From Globisporangium splendens (taxonomy: Eukaryota > Oomycota > Peronosporomycetes > Pythiales > Pythiaceae), in NCBI GenBank assembly GCA_006386115.1, contig VFIW01000008.1:744001-808000 (forward strand): a stretch of DNA of 64,000 nucleotides. Direction: 5' to 3'. This document shows, piece by piece, positions 44,201 through 54,949 of this stretch (position 1 is its first letter; each line of letters starts with the position of its first letter). The notes under the pieces are model-generated. The model did no database searches and was not told the DNA's origin. It was given only the letters and a program-made list of their open reading frames with translations. The translations under genes were made by a program, and so were the position numbers.

Positions 44201-44893
44201 GGACCAACTGCCCTCACTTGTTGTGAGTTGGCGCTCGAACCGATCCATTAATCATGACTTTGTGCTGTTTGTGTTTCTTTTCGTGGCTTGTAGATCCCTG
44301 AGGACATGGAAATTGACGACCTGAAGCAGAAATTGATCGACATCATCGCCAATTACCGCATCCAGGTACGCCATACTTTTCTGTTGCTCTTCTTATTGTG
44401 CAAAACCATTTTCCTCATCTTTGTCTTGATTTATCAATGCTTTGTGTTCCAGCAAAACCTGTGCACGGGGTGCAACAAAGTGTTTGAGAACGATCGCGTG
44501 ACGCTCTTGCAGCGGCAGGTCAAGTCGCACAAGAAAGCGCGGCGCGTGGCGAGCAAGACGATGTGTCTGATCTGCAACGACGTGCTGCGCGCTCCGACTT
44601 CGGGGAAGGCGAGCATGCACGTGTGCGTCTTTGAGTGCGGCCACTGCTACCACCTGCCGTGTCTGGAGGAGAACATGCGCATGTGGAAGCGGGCCGACGT
44701 CGTCGAAGGCGGCGACCTCAGTGCGTTGCGCAAGTCGCTCGGCTGCTTTGTCTGCGATCATTCGACGCGCGCGCATGCGCGAACAGGGCTCGGCCACCAG
44801 ATCGAGGCGCTGGCGATGAATCCGTTCTCGCGTGGACTCACGGAGGACCAACTGCAGCGCGCCAAGGACACGCTGCTGAACATGAGCTCGTAA
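41240..44893 (+). CDS. VPS41: HOPS complex subunit VPS41
   Basis: Seven exons: 41240..41332, 41429..41665, 41781..43772, 43857..44000, 44074..44196, 44294..44365, 44453..44893, about 1033 aa (human 854). An acidic N-terminus is followed by a WD40-type propeller (HFHAIFKDDSLSCIALH, YIASCSDDGTVAVYTLFP, GPVHAIRWKDGLIAWANDWG) with Ser/Gly-rich insertions that account for the extra length. A helical clathrin-repeat region follows (DELIEYYIGELMKNKQFKKA ... LWDAMIYILGRMGHHKKALD). The C-terminal RING-type zinc finger is complete (LCTGCNKVF, MCLICNDVL, ECGHCYHLPCL, FVCDH). VPS41 tethers late endosomes to the lysosome or vacuole in HOPS. A second in-frame ATG pair at 41276/41279 is an alternative start. 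Confidence 0.95.
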
Positions 44894-45204
44894 CTTTGTG
44901 TGTTGGCTCCACGGCGCGGACTACATGTGGGTACAAGTGGAGAATACGCTTTTTGATGTCGATATGGCGTGGTGGTGATGCAAAAGGATAGTAGATTTTA
45001 CACATTGAACCTGGAAGAAATGAACTGTTTCCCCAAATTTCGCATGATATTATATTATCGCCGACACGTGTTGTCTACGTGCCGTTGATCCCATGAGACT
45101 ACGCGCGCGTGAGTTCGATCAAAAGTGATCCGAAAGCATCGCGCGCTTCGTCCAACTCACACGCACAACTACTGGCAAAAGGCGTAGAAGCGGCGGACAG
45201 ACGC

Positions 45205-45916
45205 TTATTCGTCGTCCTCGTCACCACCGTTGGCGGCGGCGGCGCGTTGCGCAGCACGACGACGAGCGACACGGCCCTGTAAAGCACAAACGAACAAGAG
45301 AATAACACACATAACCATTAGTAAACCTGCCTGCTGATCCCCTGTATGCTGGAAACTCCTGTGCGTGCGAAGCCTGCGTCGCGGAAATGGAAATTATACT
45401 TACAGGACGGCCTTGTCCGTATGGGGAGGTGACGGAGAAGTCAATGTGCTTTTCAGAGTCGAGACGGACCATGAACGATGGGACGTCGACCAGCTGCTTG
45501 CCGACACGGATGTGACGTTGCTTGATCAACACGCGCGCGTGGTGCACCGACTTGGCGAGGCCCTGCTTGAAGACCTTGGTCTGGAGACGGCGCTCGAGCA
45601 GCTTCTGCACGTTCAAACGGAGCACGAAATCCAACTCGTTCTCTTCGTCCGACAAGAGACCGTAACGCTTGAGGCGACGCAAGAGCGCCGCACCCTCGAA
45701 CAAACGCTTTGGGTCCTTGGCGTCCAGGGTCAGCAGCTCACGAGCGGCTTTACGCAGCTTCGAGAGCGCGAACTGCACGCGCCAGATCTCACGCTTGCAG
45801 CGGAGACCGTACTCGCCAAGCAACTTGAGTTCTTGGTCGAGACGCTCCTTCTCGAACGCGCGCGATGGCGTGCGGTAGGTCTTACGGTAGTTGCGGTGAC
45901 GCGAAGCCTTCGGCAT
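45205..45916 (-). CDS. RPS9: 40S ribosomal protein S9 (uS4)
   Basis: Two exons: complement(45205..45276, 45404..45916), 194 aa, the eukaryotic RPS9 length. It starts [20 protein letters not shown] and holds the S4 domain ([40 protein letters not shown]), then [16 protein letters not shown] short second exon gives [15 protein letters not shown] and an acidic GGDEDDE end. The 3' intron just before the tail has GTAAGT and ACAG signals. It converges with VPS41 and is divergent from PHB2. Confidence 0.97.
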
Positions 45917-45919
45917 TTT

Positions 45920-46680
45920 GGCGGGTGTTCCTTGCTGCTATGCGAATGCGATGGGAGTGAGCGCGTTTGGAAGCCGCTCGCACAGCCGCATAGCCCCCCA
46001 GTCGCTCGGCGCTCTCCACCAGCCAACCACCAATGCAAACAGCCAATCAAACGCGCGCGACATTTTGGCCAATGAAAAGGGATAAAGGTCGATGAAACCC
46101 TATCCGCAGGGGGTCTCGACGATACGAACGTGGTAAGAACTGGTTTATGGCATTTCTATCAAGTGTTAGAAAATCGAAGCTGCAGAAGTGGGAGATTGTT
46201 AGAAAATCTTTCGATCGAAGCGATGTGCAACATTTTGCTCTTCTTGTGACTTGCTTCTCTGTGTGTCGAAAGACGTCGCAAAGCAAAGGAGCAAGCGAAC
46301 TGCAAAGTGACGTAGCCACTAAAGTGCGTATTTCCTTCATTGGCACTACTCCACCAGTGCATTCGGTCCTTTTGTCGATTGTGAGCTCGGTGATAGCAGC
46401 TGATGCCAGCATCGTCACTTGCTCGTGAGGCGACTCAAGTATTCAAATGCTTCAATGAAGGTTAAAGTACAAACGATGCTCCAGAAACGTGCACACACAC
46501 ATACAGGCGCTCAATCACATGCGTAGATCCCATGTTCAAACTCGATTGGAGCTTCTGGTTGTTGTATCTCATTCTCGAAGCATTTTCTGCTTCATGTTCT
46601 GTAGCATTCACTCTTCGTATGATCCACAAACACTCTATCATCATCACCCTCGTGTCATTGGGTGATTGGGTCATGAACCG
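45920..46680. other. divergent spacer between RPS9 and PHB2
   Basis: No supported gene. Small ORFs have no motif. The PHB2 promoter element lies at its right end. Confidence 0.5.
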
Positions 46681-46687
46681 TCTCTCT

Positions 46688-46716
46688 GAACCGGTCCAGA
46701 TCCCGTTTCGAACCGT
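46688..46716 (+). promoter_or_regulatory. bipartite GAACCGGTCC ... CGAACCGT element before PHB2
   Basis: GAACCGGTCC, 11 bp, CGAACCGT, about 120-150 bp before the PHB2 start codon. The same pair with a 12-bp gap occurs before TIM23. Both encode mitochondrial inner membrane proteins, so a shared regulator is plausible. Confidence 0.5.
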
Positions 46717-46836
46717 GCTTCTGTGTGTGTTGCCACCGTTGCGTTTGTGTCGAGGACGCTTTTGAGCCGTCCTTGTATCGTGTGGCTGGTTGGAAAAGCG
46801 AGGAGAGAGTGCATTTGTCAGCAAGAAGCAGCGACG

Positions 46837-48123
46837 ATGGACAAGGGCAAGCAGGCCATGGAGAACATGAAGAACATCAAGATGCCGCAGGGCGCGGGTC
46901 GCCCGGCGCTCGCGCTCGTGCAGCTCGCGGCGTTCACCGGCGCCGCCGCCTACGGCGTGTACCACTCGATCTACAACGTGCCTGCGGGTCACCGTGCCGT
47001 CGTGTACAGCCGTATCGATGGTGTCGGTCCGGCCGTGATGGAGCAGGGCACGCACTTTGTCGTGCCATGGCTGCAGCGCCCGATCATCTTTGACGTGCGC
47101 ACGCGCCCACGCACGTACGCGTCGCTCACCGGCACCAAGGATCTGCAGATGATCAACATCTCGATCCGTGTGCTCTCGAAGCCAGACCGTGGTCGTCTTC
47201 AGTGGATCTACACGCACCTTGGTCTCGGTGCGTTGCTGTTTGTGTTGCGTTTCTTTTCTGTTCATATAGTGCAAATCGCAGACATCTGACAGGTGATATT
47301 TATTGCTTGACACGGAACCACAGATTACGACGAGAAGGTGCTGCCATCGATTGTCAACGAAGTCGCCAAGCAGGTCGTGGCTCAGTTCACTGCTGCGGAG
47401 TTGATCTACCAGCGCGACCACGTCAGTCGTTTGATCGCCCAGCGCCTGGTATGTTTATCCCGATATTGTGCTTTTTGTGTAGCAATCCCTGTGGTGATGC
47501 ACGGCAACAACTCATGGAGACAACGTTCTTATGACACATTTCTTAGGAACAACGTGCGGGTCGTTTCGCCATCTTGTTGGAAGATGTGTCCATCATTCAC
47601 TTGACTTTCGGCCAGGAATACACGGCCGCTATTGAAGCCAAGCAAGTTGGTACGTCACGAAGCAGGACGTGGTTGCATGCATGCAGGAACGTCAAGCTCG
47701 CACTCACACTTTTCCATGTGGTTGTGATCTTTTCCCACCACAGCCCAGCAGGATGCTGAACGTGCTCGTTTCGTCGTCGAACGCGCTCTTCAAGAAAAGA
47801 AGAGTACTATTATTCGCGCCCAGGGTGTGTCCAAGTCGGCGGAGCTTGTCGGCGAAGCCATCAAGAACAACCCAGCGTTCGTGCAGCTGCGTCGCATCGA
47901 CTCGGCCAAGGAAATCGCCACCGTGATCTCTCGATCGGCCAACAAGGTCTACTTGAACTCGGACTCGCTCTTGCTCAACTTGATCCACGACAGCACCGGA
48001 AAGTACGTTCAAAGCGCAAAGCACATGTATTTCGATCCCATTGGCATATTGTTGAGTGTCGTGTACTCATGTCGTGTTATGTGTTTCCTCTGTGTTTACA
48101 GCAACAACTTCAGCAAGAAGTAA
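46837..48123 (+). CDS. PHB2: prohibitin 2
   Basis: Five exons: 46837..47227, 47324..47448, 47547..47649, 47744..48002, 48102..48123, 299 aa, identical in length to human PHB2. The sequence shows an N-terminal membrane anchor ([20 protein letters not shown]), the SPFH/PHB domain ([36 protein letters not shown]), [40 protein letters not shown] and a coiled coil ([20 protein letters not shown]). The tail ends NNFSKK. PHB1 and PHB2 form ring complexes in the mitochondrial inner membrane that support cristae and m-AAA protease. All introns are 83-99 bp. Confidence 0.96.
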
Positions 48124-48129
48124 GCGAGC

Positions 48130-48600
48130 AGTTGGAAGCACGTCTTACTTGGAGAAAGGTCGAAGCTGCTACATGTCATGAGCATCTTTGTCCATGGAGT
48201 TCATGATGAAGACGCAACGCCATCGACGTCAGCCCTGTTTTTGTGATGTAGCAGAGAGCGTCACGTGGCGAGTGTTGACGTCGTGTCATGCGTGTTGCTC
48301 GGTCGTCTGGACGCCTTGGATGAAGGAACAGAATGCGATGTCCAAGCCTCACGCAATAAAGATACCATTTGATTTTTTTCGTCTGAGATGTGTTCGCTCA
48401 AGTTGCTCAATTGTGGTCGGAACAAGTGCTTTTTGTCTTGGATATACTCCAAAAAAGTACCTTTTTTCTTCACGTCGGACGTCAATTTGAGGTCTGCCGT
48501 GCCAATAGGATCTTTTTTTGGATAATTTGGTGGGGTGGCCCACTCCAGACATGTCGCACACGTTCCGAATGTCATAGAAACGTCGATAGAAATAAAAGCT
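48130..48600. other. spacer between PHB2 and TIM23
   Basis: Contains the PHB2 3' UTR and the upstream region of TIM23. No gene is supported. Confidence 0.5.
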
Positions 48601-48606
48601 CAACTT

Positions 48607-48636
48607 GAACCGGTCCGACGGTCCATCCCGAACCGT
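48607..48636 (+). promoter_or_regulatory. bipartite GAACCGGTCC ... CGAACCGT element before TIM23
   Basis: GAACCGGTCC, 12 bp, CGAACCGT, about 150-180 bp before the TIM23 start. The same two half-elements in the same order precede PHB2. Confidence 0.5.
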
Positions 48637-48788
48637 AGATTGCTTGTGCACTCTCTCTTTTTGTGGGGCCATTGATTTCTGCATTCCCAGTTCATGCACC
48701 TTCGCTTTTCAGGCATAAACGGCAGGAACGCAGGAAGCGCCGGCGCAACGCAGCAGCAGCAGCTCAGTCCTCCATCTCTACATCAACC

Positions 48789-49591
48789 ATGTCGACGGGC
48801 CGTTCGTGGGATTCTGACGACCAGTGGCAGGAGCTGTCGGCGTCGCAGTCGAGCACGGGGTTCGACTCGGCTGGCTCGGGGGGCTTGAACTACCCGGTGC
48901 TGCCGACGATCCCGTCGGGTGCCATCGACCTTGGCTCCATCGCGCCAGTGTTTGGTGTCGCGGGCTACGACGATGACAACGCCGACTACTTGGACTACGA
49001 CAAAGCCGGCCGACCGTTCATGGAGCAGATGAGCGGCTCATGCGGCACGGCGTACTTCACGGGGATCCTTGGTGGCGGCATCTACGGTGCGGGACAGGGA
49101 TTCCGTCGCTCCCCGAGCCCGAAGTTCAAGATTCGCATGAACTCGCTTATGAACGGCGCCGCTGTGCGTGGCTCCAAGGCTGGGAATGCGTTGGGATGCT
49201 TAGGTAAGCGAGTTGTAGTTGCATTGTGCGGTTGTGGTGTGTGGCGTTATGATCTCATGGATGTTGCTGTTGGTTCTTGTGCTGTTACAACAGCGATGAT
49301 CTACAAGGCGTTTGAATACGCTGCTGACACTGTGGAACTGGAAAACGTGCTGAAATTTGACCAAGCGACTCCGATTTTGGCGTCCGCTGCTACTGGCATT
49401 TTCTACAAATCGACTGGTACGTCCATGCACACGCAGCTTTGCTTCGTATTAGTGCTGCATAGAGTTATTTAACCTTTTCTATGTGTATGCTTATAGCTGG
49501 TCCAAAGGCGATGGTGCTCGCCGGTGCGCTCGGTGCGGGGTTGATGACCGTGGTGCAATTTGGCGTGAAGCCGTTCTACCCACGCCTCTAG
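48789..49591 (+). CDS. TIM23: mitochondrial import inner membrane translocase TIM23
   Basis: Three exons: 48789..49203, 49294..49416, 49497..49591, 210 aa. A polar intermembrane-space N-terminus (MSTGRSWDSDDQWQELSASQ ... GYDDDNADYLDYD) is followed by the Tim17/22/23 channel domain with glycine-rich helices: SGSCGTAYFTGILGGGIYGA, NSLMNGAAVRGSKAGNALGC, TPILASAATGIFYKST and GPKAMVLAGALGAGLMTVVQ. It is the pore subunit of the presequence translocase. Length and segment order are normal for TIM23. All junctions are phase 1. Confidence 0.95.
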
Positions 49592-49599
49592 ACGCACTG

Positions 49600-50310
49600 C
49601 AGCGCGTCTCTAGAGCCACGTGATGTGGATCCTGTGTATCTGCCCGCCGCTGCCTGTGCTCCATTGTGATATAAGTGGCGGTGCATGCCGTTTGCGGAAA
49701 ACGTGCAATAATTACGCGAGAGTGGGAGAAAAATCACATTAGAAGCAAACGAGAAGGCAAGCAGCAAGCGCACGATCACACACAAAAACACACGATAGAC
49801 GCCGAAAGTGCAGCAGCTTTGCAAAGAATTTGTCATGCACATTTTTCCATTTTCCTGTAAGTTAGTAGTAAGAAAAGCAAAGGAGCAGAGGAAATACAAC
49901 CAACTGATCCTCTCAAGGTCGTGTTTATCGCCTGCACCTCGCTCACAAATTGCAAAAGATCCGCAAGCGGTAACTTTGGTAAATAGCCTACTCGGACAAG
50001 CGCGCAAGTGGGGCGCTCAATTGGCTCATGTAGAGTATCCATCAGAGTGCGCATGCGCTCTACGTTAAACGCTGCATGGCGGCAATGCACTCGCGTCCCG
50101 CAGTGCCCTCCCACATGACAAAGATTTGCGTTCCACATGATTTTGTGTGTCTGTACCGTACCATCTTTCAAATCACATAGTCTCTTTCATTTGATACCCC
50201 AGTTTAGCATCACACTGCATCATGCAATTAGAGAGAGTTGCACCTTTCCCGCCAGCCGCGCTGATTCGAGGCATTTGAATTTTGTCCAGACCGCAATAGA
50301 GAAGGCAGCA
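49600..50310. other. spacer between TIM23 and the disordered protein
   Basis: No supported gene. Short ORFs on both strands lack motifs. Confidence 0.45.
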
Positions 50311-50317
50311 GGCGAAC

Positions 50318-52528
50318 ATGCTGGTGTCGTCGTACGCGCAGGAGCTGCAGGCGCTCAAGGCCGAGCTCCACACGACGCTCGCGCGTCTCGGTGACGCCTC
50401 CACCAATAGCAGCAGCCACCAGCATGCGAGTGTTCCACCCAGGAGTGCGTTTGTTACACCACGGGACCAACAGCAACACCACTCGGTAGCTAACCAGCAG
50501 CATGCGCGGCTTCCATGGACAGTGCCCTCGACAACTCGCGCGTCGTCATCGTCTGCTACGCCGTCGTGGTCCGTAGCGACGACGAGAACGATCCCCACGA
50601 CGACGGTTACGCCAGACACAGAACCAGGATCCGTCGTGACGCAGCGATACCGTCAACCGCAGACGGCAACAACGGCTAGTGTTCGTGTGCTGATGCTCGA
50701 ACTGAGAGATGCAGCGCAGCGGAGACGAGAACTCGAGATGCAACTGGTGAACGAGATGAGACGCGAAAATGAGCAGTTGCAACAACAGCAGCGAGACGCG
50801 CGCACGCCGTGGCAGAGTGCGATCGAGGTGCTGCAGCGGCAACGAGCTGAGATCATCCGGCAAATCGAGGTGGAAAGTGAGAGAGACCCTTTTGCGGGAG
50901 GCGGAAACCAGGAAGCCAATCAGTTAATTGCAGATAAAAACGCCGAGAAAACAGCACAAAGTGGTCGTGGACAGCAAAGCCAGAAAGAAACGTATCATAA
51001 ACACTCCGAAGAAGCGCATTCGCGTCCCGGTCCTGAGCATCGACGATCAGAAAAGCATTCGATCGTGGGGACTACAGACAATCAGTACTCGATCGAGGGA
51101 GTCGTGACCCTCGAGCCACTACAAAAACGCTCGCATCCGACCCGAAGCAGCACACATGAACCACAGAATGAGCCACAGCATCAGCAACCTCAAAAGCAGC
51201 AGCACCGACTGTCGATGGCGTCGACCACACAGAACACATTATTTAAGCACGACATCTTCGGGGGACGCTCAGAAAGCCACCACGAGACGCTCAATGAGGT
51301 CTTTTCGATTCAACTGAAGTTTGCTGAAACGATACTCAAGCTAGAAAAGTCGGTCCAGGTCCGCGACGAACTTCTTCAAGGTAGCAGTGGAACTGCAGCT
51401 TGCTATCGGCGTGGTAGCGCTCAAAAGCCGTCGACGCATCGATCACGAGCTGCGCTTCGCCACCCAGTGTCACCCGATACGGACGGCTATGAAGACGACG
51501 CGAGCAGCGACAACGATTCGTTCAGCTCGGGGGCTTCGTTGGGTGACTACGCGTGGAAGCTGAAGCGGTACATGTCCGATAACGATGACAGCGTCCATGA
51601 ACTTCATCCTGCCACGCCTTCAACAGCACAGAGTGGAGCAGCTCTAGGTGGACCAACTCCATCACCACTACCCGATCTGCTTCATGAGCATCGAGTAAAT
51701 CTGTCAGCAGTGGAAGAAGAAGACAGTAACGGCGATGATGACGAAGAAGAAGAAGAAAGACACGTGGACCCAACCGCGTCGTCAAATCCAGCCACACGGA
51801 CTCCAAGTACCGAGAGCAGTGACAAGACAACAAGCAGCTCCGCAGCCAAGCAAGTACGCTTTGATGATGACCGAGGTGAGTATGCAACGCCGCTGATCGC
51901 GCGCAAGTTTTCATTCGACAACCAATCCGACGACAACGACGACTTTGAGGACAGCCCATTGAGCTTCATGGGCGGTTCCAGTGTCACGAGTTCCGAGTTG
52001 AATGACATCTCACTAGTCAAAGCGTTCGAGGTCTTCCGCCGCGAGCTCCCGTTCGCAAAAAAGCAACTGTTCGCGTCCTCTACGACCGCAAGAGCGCTGT
52101 TCCCAAGCGACGACGACAAGGATGGCGTCAGTAAGGCAACCAAAGATCTCGCAAAGCCATTGAAGAGCGACTTCACGAAGCCACAAAAGAAAGCAGACTC
52201 CATGAGCTATGGCAGCGAGCCAATCAAAAAAGTTACTACCTCTGTGCAACCTCAAGAAGCGCATGAAGGCACATCGAATGCCAACCATGCAACTTTGGAT
52301 GAGGAGAGCACCACCAAGTCAGTAACAAGAGCGATAAGAGCGCCATTGAGTCGTGCGGAGCTGGTCGAAAAGCGCCGCCAAGTGTGTCTGGACATCCAAG
52401 CCGAGAGCGCGCACTTGGTGCTCACGTTCGGCTCGCAGAACGCGCATCAAACGGAACGCATCAAGCAGAATCTGATCCAGTTGCGCGCACAGCTCCGCTC
52501 TGTCGACGAGCAGTTGAAACAGATGTAA
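50318..52528 (+). CDS. large disordered protein with terminal coiled coils
   Basis: ATG at 50318, one exon, 736 aa. It begins with a short helix (MLVSSYAQELQALKAELHTT). A coiled coil at about 125-195 contains many Gln and Arg residues (DAAQRRRELEMQLVNEMRRE). Long Ser/Gln/His/Asp-rich disordered stretches with acidic runs (DDDEEEEERHVD) follow. The C-terminal helix (about 680-736, LVEKRRQVCLDIQAESAHLV ... LRAQLRSVDEQLKQM) is well conserved in appearance. I recognise no family. The organisation is that of a scaffold, centrosomal or cytoskeletal linker. It is transcribed in the same direction as UCHL5, whose start lies 117 bp after this stop codon. Confidence 0.8.
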   Translation: MLVSSYAQELQALKAELHTTLARLGDASTNSSSHQHASVPPRSAFVTPRDQQQHHSVANQQHARLPWTVPSTTRASSSSATPSWSVATTRTIPTTTVTPDTEPGSVVTQRYRQPQTATTASVRVLMLELRDAAQRRRELEMQLVNEMRRENEQLQQQQRDARTPWQSAIEVLQRQRAEIIRQIEVESERDPFAGGGNQEANQLIADKNAEKTAQSGRGQQSQKETYHKHSEEAHSRPGPEHRRSEKHSIVGTTDNQYSIEGVVTLEPLQKRSHPTRSSTHEPQNEPQHQQPQKQQHRLSMASTTQNTLFKHDIFGGRSESHHETLNEVFSIQLKFAETILKLEKSVQVRDELLQGSSGTAACYRRGSAQKPSTHRSRAALRHPVSPDTDGYEDDASSDNDSFSSGASLGDYAWKLKRYMSDNDDSVHELHPATPSTAQSGAALGGPTPSPLPDLLHEHRVNLSAVEEEDSNGDDDEEEEERHVDPTASSNPATRTPSTESSDKTTSSSAAKQVRFDDDRGEYATPLIARKFSFDNQSDDNDDFEDSPLSFMGGSSVTSSELNDISLVKAFEVFRRELPFAKKQLFASSTTARALFPSDDDKDGVSKATKDLAKPLKSDFTKPQKKADSMSYGSEPIKKVTTSVQPQEAHEGTSNANHATLDEESTTKSVTRAIRAPLSRAELVEKRRQVCLDIQAESAHLVLTFGSQNAHQTERIKQNLIQLRAQLRSVDEQLKQM

Positions 52529-52644
52529 CCAGAATAAATGTATGATATAACAGGTAATATTAACAAACACGTTCTTGGGTTCGATCTCCATTTTCCTTCA
52601 GCTGCGCAAGCTATTACAAGAAAGGGGAGCAAGAGCAACGAAGC

Positions 52645-53774
52645 ATGTCGTGGTGCACAATTGAGTCCGATCCAGGTGCGTAGCTGTGCGTGAGAAGGGC
52701 AAGCTGCACATGCAGCTCTCTCTCTGTGCATGTGGGCGATACGCTGGGCTTTCCTGTGTGTGCATTAGATCTCGCTAAACCGCGTCTTTTTCTCGATCTT
52801 TCTGTGTCCCAACTGCACTTGCTGCATATCCACACGTAGGCGTATTCACGTCGTTGATCGAAGACATTGGCGTCAAGGGCGTGCAGGTGGAGGAGCTTTA
52901 CTCGCTGGACCCGGGGCAGTTTGCGGAGCTGTCGTCCGTGTACGGCCTCGTGTTTCTGTTCAAGTACGAGACGTCCCACGGCGCGGACGAGGACCAGCAG
53001 CGCGTGCAGTACGCGCACGAGGCCGAGGAAAATGGTCTCTTTTTCGCCAAGCAGGTGATCAACAACGCGTGTGCGACGCAGGCAATCCTGTCGATCCTGA
53101 TGAACTGCAAGGACATTGCGTTGGGCGAGACGCTGTCCGAGTTCAAGGCGTTCACGAGCGACTTCCCGTCGGATCTCAAGGGGCTCGCGATCTCCAACAG
53201 CGAGAAGATCCGCATCACGCACAACTCGTTCTCGCGACCCGAGCCGTTCGTGATGGAAGAGCGGAAAGCGACGGGAGACGACGATGTGTACCACTTTATC
53301 GCGTACGTGCCCGTGAACGGCAGGGTCTACGAGCTGGATGGGCTTCGCCCCGGTCCCATTGACTTGGGTGAGGTGCCGCAGACCCAGCAGCAAGACGCGT
53401 GGCTCCAAGTCGCATGCCCGGTGATCCAGAAGCGCATTGAAAAGTACGCTGCGTCCGAGATCCGCTTCAACCTGCTGGCGCTCGTGCGCAATCGGATAGA
53501 CATTGCGCAGGAGAAGCTCGCGCAGCTCGCGCAGGTGGAGCAGCCGACACCCGAGGTCTCGCAGGAGATCGCGCACCTGCAGGCCACGATCGCCGAGGAG
53601 ACGCACAAGCGGTCGAACTGGGCGCTCGAGAACCGTCGTCGCAAGCACAACTACATCCCGTTTGTCGTGCAATTGCTGAAGACGCTTGCGGAGAAGAAGC
53701 AGCTGGAACCACTGATCCAGCAGCAACTGGAAGCCCAGAACGGCAACAACAATAACGCGGCAGCGACGCAGTAA
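52645..53774 (+). CDS. UCHL5: ubiquitin C-terminal hydrolase L5 (UCH37)
   Basis: Two exons: 52645..52675 and 52840..53774, 321 aa (human 329). Exon 1 codes MSWCTIESDPG, and exon 2 starts VFTSLIEDIGVKGVQVEEL. The UCH catalytic set is complete: oxyanion region YGLVFLFK, Cys88 in INNACATQA, His162 in DVYHFIAYVP and Asp177 in RVYELDGL. The C-terminal ULD-type helix (RFNLLALVRNRIDIAQEKLA ... RRRKHNYIPFVVQLLKTLAE) identifies it as UCHL5 rather than UCHL1/3. UCHL5 binds the proteasome through RPN13 and the INO80 complex. It ends tail-to-tail with the RUB1-like modifier, 226 bp apart. Confidence 0.95.
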
Positions 53775-54000
53775 GGGAGAGAGTGGCGAGTGTTTGGTGT
53801 GTGCATGGAAGGAAGCATCGACTGGCGTTAACGTGCATTGGAAGAGAGACGAGGTATGGAATCAAAGCGCAACGAAAAATAAAAAAAAACCATTGTTTGT
53901 TTCTGGTTTCGTTCGTTTATGGCTTGTTCGTCGTCATCTACGTCTACGTTTTACCAATAGCGCCGTCGATTCCTTTACTTTTTTATTTCTTTCACCACGA

Positions 54001-54704
54001 TTAGCAACCACCACGCAATTGAAGCACCATGTGGATGGTGCCACCGGCAGCGACGTTGTAGTCTTGGAGCGTCTTGTCGTCCGCACTATAGTCACGCAAG
54101 CAACGCATGTTAGGACCACGTAATAAACAAAAATCCGCATGACACACTACGCCTCACAGTTGCTTGCCACTGTAGATCAATCTGATCGAAAGAACCATAT
54201 CACAAGAAAAGAAAAGTAAGAAATGTGCGAGCTCCCATACGTGACGCATTCAAAAAGAACACAGTAACGTACCGAATTTGGTCGACTTGGATGCCTTCCT
54301 TCTCTTGCAGCGCCTGCTTCACGTGCAAAATCTATTGCATCAAGTAAAGCATACCCCATGTTAGCGTCTTGCATTTCCTTAGCGCCACATCAACTCAGCA
54401 AACAGCTGCACTACGCACCGTGTTGTCTGGCTCAAAGTTGAAGGTTTGCTAAGCGTTTACAAGATAGAAGTGCCAGGATACACGAGGACGGTTAGTAACC
54501 AATGCGAATATCGACCATATCGGTTCACTCTTTGCCTTCACGCAATCTGTACCTTTCGTCCGGTCAGGGTCTGCAGCACACCGCATTCACATACAAGAAC
54601 AGCACACACACACACGACAAGTCAGCACCGCACAAGAACACATACAGAGTTAGCGATGTGTTCGGCTGTGTATAAACCCGCATTACCTTGATCTGGATCT
54701 GCAT
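54001..54704 (-). CDS. RUB1: RUB1/NEDD8-like ubiquitin-fold modifier
   Basis: Six tiny exons, complement(54001..54085, 54158..54181, 54273..54331, 54419..54448, 54553..54570, 54687..54704), join in one frame to 77 residues. The reading is MQIQIKTLTGRK, then QTFNFEPDNT, then ILHVKQALQEKEGIQVDQI, then RLIYSGKQ, then ADDKTLQDYN, and finally TIHMVLQLRGG plus a single Cys. Residue numbering matches ubiquitin without gaps: Lys48 is kept in SGKQ and GG is at 75-76. RLIYSGKQ and the DDKT...GG stretch are closer to NEDD8 than to ubiquitin. Position 72, Arg in ubiquitin and Ala in NEDD8, is Gln. A one-residue tail after GG is also seen in yeast Rub1. It likely modifies cullins after removal of the Cys. 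It is divergent from ARFRP1 (about 245 bp). Confidence 0.85.
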
Positions 54705-54949
54705 GGTTGGCGTCTAAAAATGTGCGCGCGCAGAGCTCTTTCCTCGCTTCTTTCTTCTTGGGAACTTTGTGTTGTGAAGGGGGAACAGTGGGGTACACTT
54801 TCCAAAGGTAACCCAAAATGTTGCACGAGTGCATTGATTCAGCTATTCGGAAAAGGAGGGGATGTGGCACGAAGGTGCCATGATTCCATTTCAGCGGACT
54901 GACACAAAAAGGCAATCGCATTCACAATCGAGAAGGCCGTGTCGTGGCG

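Noticed and set aside
45365..46075. 236-codon plus-strand frame
   Set aside because: Antisense to RPS9. No homology and no matching splice signals.
52614..53726. 370-codon minus-strand frame
   Set aside because: Antisense to UCHL5 and without motifs. UCHL5 catalytic residues are all on the plus strand.
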